A stretch of 15,690 nt of DNA from Temnopleurus reevesii. Lineage: Eukaryota > Echinodermata > Echinoidea > Temnopleuroida > Temnopleuridae. A program made the translations under genes and the position numbers. Each line of letters opens with the position of its first letter. Position 1 is the stretch's first letter. Shown here one piece after another: positions 8,661-15,690 of the stretch. Under the pieces are notes generated by a model. The model was not told the origin of the DNA. It made no database searches and saw only the letters and a list, made by a program, of their open reading frames with translations. The stretch spans positions 33,216 through 48,905 of the forward strand of contig BQKZ01004476.1 of assembly GCA_036244855.1 (NCBI GenBank), read 5' to 3'.

Positions 8661-9060
8661 AAAGATATAAGATAAATTAAAAATTAATCGTATCTCTATA
8701 TATATGGTACACATTTTGTCATAGAGTTAGAGTTAGTTGCCATAGAATTGATATAACGTTTAATTGCATCTTTTTATGCTTCAATGCAGGCTCCATGTCG
8801 CATCTATTTACATTTTTTTTATGGACAGTGAAAGTGTCACGATTAACCCTTCCTAAACAAATAACCCAATATTTAGTTTTTAAACTATAATGATTTTTCA
8901 TCTCATAAGAAATATTTTGGTTAAATTATTTTATAAACCAAAATCTCTGTTAAGGAAAAAAATCATTCATATTTTGACTCGACCTAAAAACAAGATCATC
9001 GTATTCAGGGATTCTGGAAAATAATTCACAACAAATTTTTGGAAAATGTTTAAAATTCGA
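8661..9060. other. AT-rich noncoding stretch
   Basis: Contains short TA-rich tracts (TCTATATATATGG near 8695) and T8 runs. No exon, RNA gene or repeat ends are recognised. The minus frame at 8719-8901 (60 codons) has no motif. Confidence 0.45.
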
Positions 9061-9075
9061 GCGAGTTTCGCAATG

Positions 9076-9215
9076 ATTGACGTCAATGTGACAGATTGGT
9101 TACACTAGTAAACAGTCATTACCATAGCGCCACGGGGTAGCATTTCAATTGCATTTCTTAAAAGGCGATTCTTCTTTCTCGACCAATCAAATTTAAGCAT
9201 TCTGCTAGCTTATAA
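9076..9215 (+). promoter_or_regulatory. CRE palindrome, CCAAT and TATAA-like cluster
   Basis: ATTGACGTCAAT at 9076-9087 is a perfect 12-bp palindrome containing the full cAMP-response element TGACGTCA (9078-9085), the binding site of CREB/ATF proteins. CCAAT lies at 9183-9187 and TTATAA at 9210-9215. The order and spacing resemble a promoter, but no transcript or exon is evident downstream before the SINE pair, so this may be chance assembly of common words. The full CRE is the strongest component. Confidence 0.2.
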
Positions 9216-9572
9216 CAAAAAAACAATCTCCGGTGTGTTCATGTGAGCAACCCCTTGATGTCATTTAACGAGGCACAGATTCATATTTGAAGTGACTTGT
9301 TGCATCGTTTGTGGAATTTTAAACGAGATATTTTGAACGACGCAGCGGTATGATATTTTCCACATGTCTGTTTACCATCTATATGGAAATGAGATACTTA
9401 GTTTGGAAAATAGGGATTAGATTTGATACTTATACGGAAATAGATACACCATTTACAGATTAGGATTTAACTTGAGATAATTGATTCATGAAAATGCTAA
9501 GAGTAATAATATTAGGTTAAACTGAGTGATCTGTATCAAAGCGGTATTCACTCTCCATGCAGTAATACTACT
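9216..9572. other. Noncoding stretch before the SINE pair
   Basis: No gene or repeat is recognised. Several similar words with GATAC/GATAA (for example GAGATACTTAG, TTTGATACTTATAC, AATAGATACACC at 9385-9450) give a faintly repetitive texture but no regular period. Confidence 0.4.
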
Positions 9573-9885
9573 GATAATAATGAACGGCTTTTATATAGCG
9601 CTTATCAACTCTTTATATGAAGAATTCTCTATAGTATAAGCGCTCTACAATTGCAGCAATATTACCCTGATTTTAGCCCGGCAGCCACTTCATTAGCACA
9701 CTTTGCGTTTCAAGGAATAAATATTCCTACCAGGTACCCATTCACCTCACCTGGGTTGAGTGCAGCACAATGTGGATACATTTCTTGCGGAAGGAAATTA
9801 ACGCCATGGGTGGGACTCGAACCTACGACCCTCTGGTTGAAAGGCGAGAGTCATGACCACATATACACCACGGCGCCTCCACACC
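9573..9885 (-). mobile_element. SINE copy B with tRNA-like head and intact box B
   Basis: Read on the minus strand, the element opens GTGTGGAGGCGCCGTGGTG. It has a tRNA-like head with a perfect pol III box B (GGTTCGAGTCC, within 9806-9830), and its end (CCATGGCGT) can pair with the GCGCCGTGG near the start like an acceptor stem. The body follows with the same blocks as copy A (CCCAGGTGAGGTGAATGGGT, GGAATATTTATTCCTTGAAA) and ends near AGCGCTATATAAAAGC with a short AT-rich tail. The plus-strand frame across it, which includes WVGLEPTTLWLKGESHDH, is a repeat by-product. This is the best preserved head of the three copies, although a functional tRNA fold is not claimed. Confidence 0.82.
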
Positions 9886-9911
9886 CAGTGAAATGGAAAT
9901 TTTATAGGTAA
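9886..9911. other. Spacer between head-to-head SINE copies
   Basis: About 26 bp of unique sequence separates the two 5' ends and would form the loop if the copies pair. Pairing resumes immediately on both sides (CCTCCACAC on the left, GTGTGGAAG on the right), so little or nothing of either 5' end is missing. Confidence 0.7.
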
Positions 9912-10198
9912 GTGTGGAAGTGTCGTGGTGAATAGTAAACATAACTCTCGCCTTTCATCCCGAGGGTCGCGGTTCACCCTATAGGCATTAATTTCCTTCA
10001 GCAAGAAATTCATCCACATTGTGCTGAACTCAACCCTGGTGAGGTCAATGAGAACCTGGCAGGAATTAATTCAATGAAATGCTTTGGCGCGGAGATGGCG
10101 AGAGCTAAAGCCAGGGTAATAATAATAATGCAAAAGCGTCTTGAGCATTCTGCGAAGTGGATAAGCGCGGTATAGAATGATAATGTGTTATTATTATC
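9912..10198 (+). mobile_element. SINE copy C, box B damaged by a small deletion
   Basis: It opens GTGTGGAAGTGTCGTGGTG and continues with ACTCTCGCCTTTCATCCCGA, matching the head of copy B. The box B region reads GCGGTTCACCC: relative to copy B about six bases are missing, so internal pol III promotion should be lost. The body matches the family (CTCAACCCTGGTGAGGTCAA, AACCTGGCAGGAATTAATTC, AAAGCCAGGGTAATAATAAT) and ends near GTGGATAAGCGCGGTATAGA. It appears more diverged than copy B. Confidence 0.8.
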
Positions 10199-10199
10199 C

Positions 10200-11390
10200 C
10201 TGTTCTATGTATTTAGTTATGCAGTCGTAGTAGTTATAAGGGAACTCTGCTGTAATACGTCATCCACATAAAGAAAATTTGAAATGAAATATCAATTTGT
10301 CTTATTTATATTATGTCCACCGCGAAACCCTCATTTTTGCTACAATGAGAATGGATCTATGGAAGATTTGTAATAAAAAAATTATATTTAGCTGAGACGG
10401 GTAATCGACACCAACGTGATAAATACGACAATTTAAATTGTTCTTTAAGCTGTATGACATTTTTGTTGCAATCATGGTACACAATTCACTCTCACAGTGC
10501 CTATACCATAAGAAAATGCGAAATGTTGCGGAAGCGATAGGTAATTCATGTCGAAAAAAAAAAGAATCTCCGTCACCACAAAAGCTTTTATCCAGTTAAC
10601 GCAATCGAGTGATAAGGATTAAAGCAAAAACGGTACCTGGTATTTCGACTTCCAATTGATAGCAGTATGATTCTAAATATAATGTACTTTGGTGGAGAAT
10701 TTGTAATGTTTCAATGCGATCATCATAATGATGGTGATTGTTATGATTTCAAGTTTCATATTTAAGTGTTTACTAGATAAGCACGCTCTATTTTAAAGTG
10801 TTTAGAATGCTGTCTAAAACAATTTACCACACCAATGTGAGCAATATAAGGGTTTTTCTTTTACTTTTGTTTATTGATTTTAGAACAATTGACAAAGTGA
10901 TTACTACAACCAACACGAGCATTCAAACATAAATCATTACCATGAAATATATAGTTGACATATTATGTAGACTTAAAACAAGAACTTGAAGGCAAACAAA
11001 CTTCAAACATATTAATTTAAACATCAATTATTAACTTCTATAAACAAAAAAAATTTCAAGAGGGGATCTTTTCTTATGATGCATGTTTGCCTTTCCTTTT
11101 GTTTTTGTTTTGCGATGACTAGTTCTGTGTGTTGAATATTTCAAATGAATTCAAGAAGACCTTCTTAACTAGATTTTGCTTTATATTCCTGCATCTCTAA
11201 ATATATAAATTATATAATTCATCATTACCATCAGCTGAATAAATTGAAACCAACAATTGTATGGAAGTATGTTACCAAGTATTGGTCTGTATCCCTTTAT
11301 CATTGGCCTATATTCTAACAAGACAAAGGATTATCAACTGAAATGATATTTATATCTGTCCCAACCCTCTTATAATTCATTGATCTTTCC
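10200..11390. other. Long AT-rich noncoding stretch
   Basis: No open frame longer than the reporting limit, no inverted-repeat ends and no shared repeat copy. A small palindromic patch (ATCATCATAATGATGGTGAT, 10719-10738) and A/T homopolymers are the only visible structure. It could be intron or intergenic DNA. Confidence 0.55.
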
Positions 11391-11394
11391 GAAG

Positions 11395-11525
11395 TTTTCT
11401 TTCTCTATCTTGGCCTCTATCCACCCAACTTTCCCTTTGCCCTGTATCTCCACTTCTCTACCTAATCTTTTCCTAGCTCACCCCTCCCCCCTCTCTCCAT
11501 CTCGCATTGCCTCCCCCTCTCCATA
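11395..11525. repeat. Polypyrimidine-rich tract
   Basis: About 130 bp on the plus strand is dominated by C and T (CTCACCCCTCCCCCCTCTCT and similar), with interruptions. The plus frame over it is a low-complexity by-product rich in Pro and Ser. Such tracts can form triplex DNA and, on the plus strand, can act as a strong splicing-factor binding region. No exon follows directly. Confidence 0.7.
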
Positions 11526-11595
11526 CCACGTGCATCCCCAATGGTCATCCACCATTTTACGCACATTGTTCCCAATTCCCAGAAGCGTTGAGTAG

Positions 11596-11945
11596 AAAGC
11601 AGATCAGTTTGTGACGTTGACAATCCAATCTTCTAAAGAAAAACCTATGATAGAATTCATATGCCAACCGAGGCTCTCTTTACGATATATGGTAATACAA
11701 TATTAGTCGCTTCTCCAATTTCCGTCCGTAATTGATATCCTCTTTAGAAATAATGAAATCGACTTGTTTCCCGAAGGAATACTCAGCCACAATGCTTCCG
11801 TAGGAATTTTGTTTGTGAGAATAGGAAAGTATATACAGTATTTCATTGTACTGATTGCACAGTTCCTTTGATTTAGAGGAGAATTTATATCATTGACAAA
11901 ATGAAAGTTTGGTCGGTTTTCCAGTGCGTTATCAAAATTTTAATA
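11596..11945. other. Noncoding stretch
   Basis: No motif or repeat is recognised. It leads into a set of repeated CTATTTAGTAT words at 11949-11984. Confidence 0.4.
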
Positions 11946-11984
11946 TACCTATTTAGTATTTTTTTTTCTATTTAGTATATTTAG

Positions 11985-12136
11985 AGAACTTGTTTTGTTT
12001 TCCCCTGAGGAAGAGGGCAGGTTGCCCCCAAAAATTTGGGACGTTGTAATAAAAATAATTGGCATTAATGCACACCTACAAGGTTTCTCTCGTCTCGTCT
12101 TTTATATAACAATCCGTGCCAATACGTGAACATATA
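11985..12136 (+). mobile_element. Retroelement-like repeat tail with two small hairpins
   Basis: The core CCTGAGGAAGAGGGCAGG…GGGACGTTGTAATAAAA (12004-12054) resembles the CTGAAGAAGG…CGAAACGTTGTAATAAA blocks found in 3' parts of Penelope-like and other retroelements in aquatic animals; this is a memory-based likeness. It folds as two adjacent hairpins: GGGCA/TGCCC (12015-12027) and CCCAAA/TTTGGG (12027-12040). TATTTAGTAT words occur on both sides (11949-11980 and 12139-12150) and could be remnants of a target-site duplication, although the left side holds two copies. There is no coding region, so at most a 5'-truncated end is present. Confidence 0.4.
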
Positions 12137-12240
12137 ATATATTTAGTATTTATTTATTGATAAATGAATTTATTCATTTATATGTTTATTTATTTATTCA
12201 TTATAATTATCTAATTCATTCATTCGAATATATTTATGTA
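12137..12240. repeat. AT-rich degenerate ATTTATTC repeat
   Basis: About 100 bp of imperfect tetra- to octanucleotide repetition (TATTTATTGATAAATGAATT, TTTATTTATTTATTCATT) with self-complementary TTTATC/GATAAA words. It is likely a decayed microsatellite. Confidence 0.75.
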
Positions 12241-12384
12241 GGCAAAAAAGATCAGGAAGTTTGCAGTTTAACATCATCATCAGTATACGAGGAGAGGTAA
12301 TCCTGTAATCAATTCCCTGACAATATATTTTGGTCAGAACATGCATCACCTAAATTGTATAATTTAATTGGTCCTGTGTATTTA

Positions 12385-12545
12385 TGCTAATTGAGAAGCG
12401 TATGGCCGCACGCTTACCTCTCATGCAACAGCAATGCACCACCCTATACAGGTATCTTCGGCGAGCTGTGCATGATCGTTTTGCTGACCCCCAACTCCCC
12501 ATCTTCTTAGCGCTGATCTTTGTTTTCCTCCAATGGAAAAAAATC
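12385..12545 (-). CDS. Weak minus-strand exon candidate
   Basis: A locally GC-richer patch stays open on the minus strand, reading through KKMGSWGSAKRSCTARRRYL, up to a good donor-like site (GCATGAGAG then GTAAGC, near 12413-12428). The plus strand is also open here (12384-12566), so the frame evidence is not exclusive. The peptide is Arg/Cys-rich and unrecognised. No acceptor on the upstream side is convincing. Confidence 0.13.
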
Positions 12546-12773
12546 GTTGGAAATAGAAATAGATAATTTCATTAGATCATATTTTCAGATATTTTTATTT
12601 ACATAGATATCAAGAGGATTGCACATATTATATAATTGTCAAAATATGTCACTTTAAGGGTTTATCTCGCGTTCAGTAAGTTTACAACCTTCTTCGCTAA
12701 AAGAATAATGAAGTGACAATTTACCTTAACAATACTATTAAAAATGACAACCTTTTCTGTAGGTATTGTTTAA
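12546..12773. other. AT-rich noncoding stretch
   Basis: No gene, repeat end or RNA gene is recognised; it ends at a poly-G tract. Confidence 0.45.
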
Positions 12774-12785
12774 GGGGGGGGGGGG
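12774..12785. repeat. Poly-G run (12)
   Basis: Twelve consecutive G residues after GTTTAA, another long G/C homopolymer in an AT-rich setting. Length is likely unreliable. Confidence 0.95.
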
Positions 12786-13235
12786 ATCTCAGGAGCAGTT
12801 CTGAGCATAATTCTTGAATTAAACATTAATTTTTCTTGACAACATCCAATCATTTCATGTCCTTATTGTCATTTATAAAATACAGACCTTGATGATATTA
12901 TTTTTCCATGACAGTTGTATACTATCAATTACATCTAATCAACAAATATGTTGTTGAAATTGTTAGAACGATGGAAATGCTAAAGAGGAGTGTTAATCAA
13001 AAATATTCTAGCAGCCTGGCTATCCCATATTGTAAATTGAATTCATTTCTCGGGAAAGAACGAATATACTTTTCAGACGTTTCTTATAAAATCGTATCAT
13101 TCCTTTCTTTGTTTACGCTTCAGTTCATTCATATAACGATCGACAGACACCGACACACGAGGGATTATTATATTACTTGAAATGAAAGTGGGCAAAATAT
13201 CGGAAGTAATTGCATTATTTCAGATGAATGTTTTT
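12786..13235. other. Noncoding stretch with one unexplained plus frame
   Basis: A 90-codon plus frame (12908-13180, beginning MTVVYYQLHLINKYVVEIV) is uninterrupted, but its codons mirror the AT-rich base composition and I find no motif, signal peptide or splice context. It is most likely chance, though a small or partial gene cannot be excluded. Confidence 0.3.
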
Positions 13236-13499
13236 GCGCGTGTGTGCGTGTGGGTGTGTGTGTGTGTGTTCTGTCCGTGTGCGTAAATACTACAAGGTAT
13301 TATGCACGTAACTTTTTAAATGTGTGTGTTGTGTAGGTGTGTGTGTATGGTATATATATGAGCGTGTATGTTGAGCTAACAAGACATTGCTAGTATTACG
13401 GTAAGGTGACTTATAAATTTTATCATTATTTCTGATGAACACGGTATAATGAGTGATAGTACGACGTGTGCATGTGTTTGTATGTGTATTTGTGTGTTT
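13236..13499. repeat. Three TG-rich microsatellite clusters
   Basis: Degenerate (TG)n occurs at about 13236-13283, 13321-13367 and 13465-13499, separated by unique DNA and all with TG on the plus strand. The sequences before the first and third clusters share a word of the form CATTATTTC-GATGAA (13213-13227 and 13423-13438), hinting at an old local duplication. Confidence 0.85.
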
Positions 13500-13680
13500 T
13501 AAAGGTATGGTGCTTATTAGGATGAATAATTATTAGCATTATACGGTAGGGACATTAGAATTAAAAATATGTAATTATATCGCAAATTTGTAAATAGCAA
13601 CATCTCCAAAACTGCATTTTTTTTAATTGTCCATGCAAACACACTAGTGTACGGGGAACTATATATTCACTGATTGCTAA
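13500..13680. other. AT-rich noncoding stretch
   Basis: No gene or shared repeat is seen; a T8 run and scattered TTAAAAAT words only. Confidence 0.4.
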
Positions 13681-13923
13681 TCAGGTAAAAAATAACCGTG
13701 AACATTTATTGTAAAACAATGTATTAATGACTGTGTTCGAATCTGTGGATGTTGAAGCTAATATACTTATCAAAGATGAAGTTTCAATCCCATGGCCGCC
13801 AATCACATTTAAGATATCACCGGATAAAACAAAATTCACCCTTTGAGACCGATTATTCTCGTGTACAGCTCCAGGATTATTGAACAAACTTCCACTAGGG
13901 TTACCTATTATAGCAAATATCAA
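13681..13923 (-). CDS. Possible minus-strand exon, unrecognised
   Basis: An 80-codon minus frame with relatively balanced, protein-like composition, rich in Asn, Ser, Gly and Thr, including NPSGSLFNNPGAVHENN and VLSGDILNVIGGHGIE. The ATG at the frame start may not be real. An alternative is entry at an AG within CTATAATAG (about 13906), which makes a modest splice acceptor. I see no good donor before the stop at 13681-13683, so it would have to be terminal. No domain is recognised; decayed coding DNA or chance remain likely. Confidence 0.2.
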   Translation of the reverse strand: MIFAIIGNPSGSLFNNPGAVHENNRSQRVNFVLSGDILNVIGGHGIETSSLISILASTSTDSNTVINTLFYNKCSRLFFT

Positions 13924-14074
13924 TCACGGCACATTCTAAAACGTAAATGAAAATCAAATCTACATGTACTTGTATCAAGATTCATGCATGAATAAGAGCT
14001 CTTAATTAACGTATACAACCGTTTAACGGAAGTTGACGTACGGTATGATATCCGAATTAGGAAGTGTGTCTTTA

Positions 14075-14200
14075 TGCCCCGGTCACATAGGACCCCGGAA
14101 GCAACACGATTAACCCCGACTCTTTGTTAATTCACAGTTAATTTCCTCAGAATAACGAGTCGGAGTGAATCGTGTTGCTTCCGGGTATGTGACCGGGGCA
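14075..14200. mobile_element. MITE with TTA target-site duplication (126 bp)
   Basis: The ends are perfect inverted repeats for 15 bp (TGCCCCGGTCACATA). After a 4-base GGAC present only in the left arm, they pair perfectly for another 18 bp (CCCGGAAGCAACACGATT) and then loosely through CGACTC. Arms are about 45-48 bp with a short AT-rich centre. The trinucleotide TTA flanks both sides exactly (14072-14074 and 14201-14203). A 3-bp TTA duplication is typical of PIF/Harbinger-type insertions, so a nonautonomous Harbinger-like element is the best reading. It has no coding capacity. The near-perfect arms suggest a fairly recent insertion. Confidence 0.88.
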
Positions 14201-14203
14201 TTA

Positions 14204-15440
14204 TAAAGATAAGATTTGTTTACATTTCATTAATCCTGTTGATTGTTTTGAAAAAGGACCTGATTTCTCAGCCAGTCCACCCCGCCCCATCGATGAACTT
14301 ATAAGGGAAAACTAGGAAGAAGTTATCATTTCGGCCGTATTTTCACGAAGTGACGGGAGCCACAGGGTATTGTTACACGAAATGAGATACAAATCCATTG
14401 AAACGTGTCATTCTATAGAATTAACATGTTGTTTGATAGGATGCCCTTTTATTTGGCGCTTCTTTCATGAAGACAAATAAATCCCGACACATATACGTCT
14501 GGATTTATTTTGAAAGAAGGACGATTTCACATTTTGCATCACCTTCAACAATTTTTGTTCACCTTTAAGATTTAAGAAACAAAACAAACGAACAAACAAA
14601 TTAATCAAAACAAAACAAAAGGGTGTCATTTGAAATTCTGCCACTCGCAAATTTTTTACCCCCGAGGATCTGAAAAGTAAAAGAAATAGGTATCGCCTCA
14701 AATGCACTGCATCCGTTGTTCTACCCCAGAACACCGACCCCATAGCCCCAGTTATGCGCGCATGGTATAAGATCACGGGGTAATTATGGTACATTGTAGA
14801 GCGATTACGACTGATAGAGTTAGTGTTAGGCGCTATATAAGAATGTATAATTGTTATATTATTATCAGATGTGAGCAGTTGCTATCAGCGGTAGATATGA
14901 ACACACAAGAACGAATCGAGAGAATATACAAAACCACAGTGCTATATTTGTTGTGTCTATTCCCTTAATGTAACAATGAATCTCCCACGTGATATTTATT
15001 GCGTTAATGATCAGGATGATATTTGTTGCGCCAATGTATAACGTTGCACTTGCAATGTAGATGCATACTTTGTCTATGTCTTTTCAATATACCACTTTCG
15101 TATATAATATATTCAAATTTTATGCATGCTTCTACTCTACAAGCTACAAGCTACGCTATTATGCAGATAGCATTTCTGACTATTTTAATCTCATTATCTT
15201 TGACAAAGTTCGTCTTATAGGGCACACGTAAATAAATTTGGCTACATTACGAAAGTGGTCTATTCCATCGGACTAATGGAAAACGCGAACACGTTCCATA
15301 ATGATGACTTTATTAAAAAGGGATGCTAAGTCTTTTCAATTTGACCTCTCTCAAACATACCATTGTCATGTTAATGTTTTAATACCTTTCATGCTGAAAC
15401 GTTTTCATATTGTAAGTGAACATTTTTGTGACTTTATTAT
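14204..15440. other. Noncoding stretch, minor repeats only
   Basis: The minus frame at 14465-14794 (109 codons) crosses an A-rich CAAA tract (14578-14620) and looks like a chance frame. Near 15000 two similar words, GATATTTATTGCGTTAATG (14991-15009) and GATATTTGTTGCGCCAATG (15018-15036), form a 27-bp-period direct repeat agreeing at 16 of 19 positions. ACCACTTTCGTA (15091-15102) recurs inverted at 15248-15259. No gene is recognised. Confidence 0.45.
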
Positions 15441-15444
15441 GATA

Positions 15445-15450
15445 AATAAA
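15445..15450 (+). terminator. AATAAA hexamer, possible polyadenylation signal
   Basis: AATAAA lies in GATAAATAAAGATG. No coding exon is recognised just upstream and the downstream sequence is only mildly GT-rich, so this may be a chance match in AT-rich DNA. Confidence 0.15.
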
Positions 15451-15661
15451 GATGTAGAAAACCTCGTGCTCCATTGAGCACTATCTAATTATAAATCAGA
15501 AAAAAAAATCATGGCTAAAATGCAATTTGCCCACTACCGAGCAAATAGAAGATTTTCATCATGGAAAACCTAGCTTTGAAATGACGAAGAATTTTCTCTG
15601 AAAGTTGAATCTAAGACAATTATACAACAATTTTGGCAGTTTGTGTAGATTATCAAATTAC

Positions 15662-15690
15662 AATAAAAACAAAAAATTAAATAAAAAAAA
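15662..15690 (+). other. A-rich window end with AATAAA hexamers
   Basis: The last 29 bases are almost pure A with AATAAA at 15662-15667 and 15680-15685, ending in A8. This could be a retrotransposed poly-A tail, a transcript end, or just AT-rich DNA at a contig edge. The sequence alone does not decide. Confidence 0.4.

Noticed and set aside
9806..9880. A functional tRNA gene
   Set aside because: Box B is perfect and the ends can pair, but the D-arm and anticodon arm do not fold convincingly and the sequence continues into a SINE body shared with two other copies.
9651..9911. Plus-strand 86-codon frame with a WVGLEPTTLWLK-like peptide
   Set aside because: It is the reverse complement of SINE copy B read through; the peptide comes from the tRNA-like head.
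12004..12045. A hammerhead ribozyme in the CCTGAGGAAG…GGGACG block
   Set aside because: A CTGANGA-like word is present, but the required GAAA after stem II is missing, so a working core is not supported.
14465..14794. A 109-codon minus-strand frame
   Set aside because: It crosses an A-rich CAAA tract and gives a Phe/Leu-rich peptide with no motif or splice signals, as expected by chance.
1..15690. CRISPR arrays, prokaryotic operons, phage modules, telomeric repeats, rRNA genes
   Set aside because: I saw no regularly spaced direct repeats with spacers, no ribosome-binding-site and gene arrays, no TTAGGG arrays and no conserved rRNA blocks.
15662..15690. A true mRNA poly-A tail showing that the window is a 15.7-kb transcript
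   Set aside because: The A-rich end is interrupted by T and C and is only A8 at the very edge. SINEs, MITEs and microsatellites in both orientations fit genomic DNA better.

Overview
The window looks like AT-rich (roughly 35% GC by eye), mostly noncoding nuclear DNA from an animal. The best guess is a marine invertebrate deuterostome such as an echinoderm. That guess rests on tRNA-headed SINE copies, long imperfect palindromes of MITE type whose ends (TGCCCCGGTCACATA, GGGCCCCGTAACATAAAG) resemble repeats common in such genomes, abundant microsatellites, and no prokaryotic gene structure. The taxon is inferred from memory of repeat styles and is not proven. No reading frame is longer than about 126 codons, and the longest ones are translations of a microsatellite.

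Layout: 1-18 is a poly-C run and 19-1500 is mostly featureless, with one weak coding-like patch near 1200-1338. At 1508-1584 there is a short hairpin, followed by SINE copy A (1620-1870) with an ATT microsatellite tail (to 1992). 1993-4630 is mainly unique AT-rich DNA with a 16-G run. MITE-like palindromes lie at 4639-4783, 6440-6636 and 14075-14200; the last has a clear TTA target-site duplication. A TATA box plus initiator at near-ideal spacing sits at 5247-5279. A CA-rich microsatellite (6998-7198) is followed directly by the best coding evidence in the window: a plus-strand frame from a plausible splice acceptor (7249) to a TGA (7467-7469), interrupted by one TAA (7329-7331). Its codon bias is richer in GC than the surroundings, it carries a PxxPxR SH3-ligand motif, and an ATTAAA signal follows with a GT-rich stretch after it.

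8412-8660 holds a dispersed-repeat fragment. 9573-10198 holds two SINE copies inserted head to head, giving an inverted repeat of about 290 bp per arm with a loop of about 26 bp. 11395-11525 is a pyrimidine tract. 12003-12110 is a repeat tail with two adjacent small hairpins. 13236-13499 has three TG-rich clusters. 13681-13923 (minus) is a weak coding candidate. The window ends in A-rich DNA with two AATAAA hexamers. Starting in C18 and ending in A8 may mean it is a whole contig broken at homopolymers.

There is no operon or multi-gene system that I can support. The elements are best read as an intron or gene flank populated by short nonautonomous transposons, probably with one terminal exon of an unrecognised gene.
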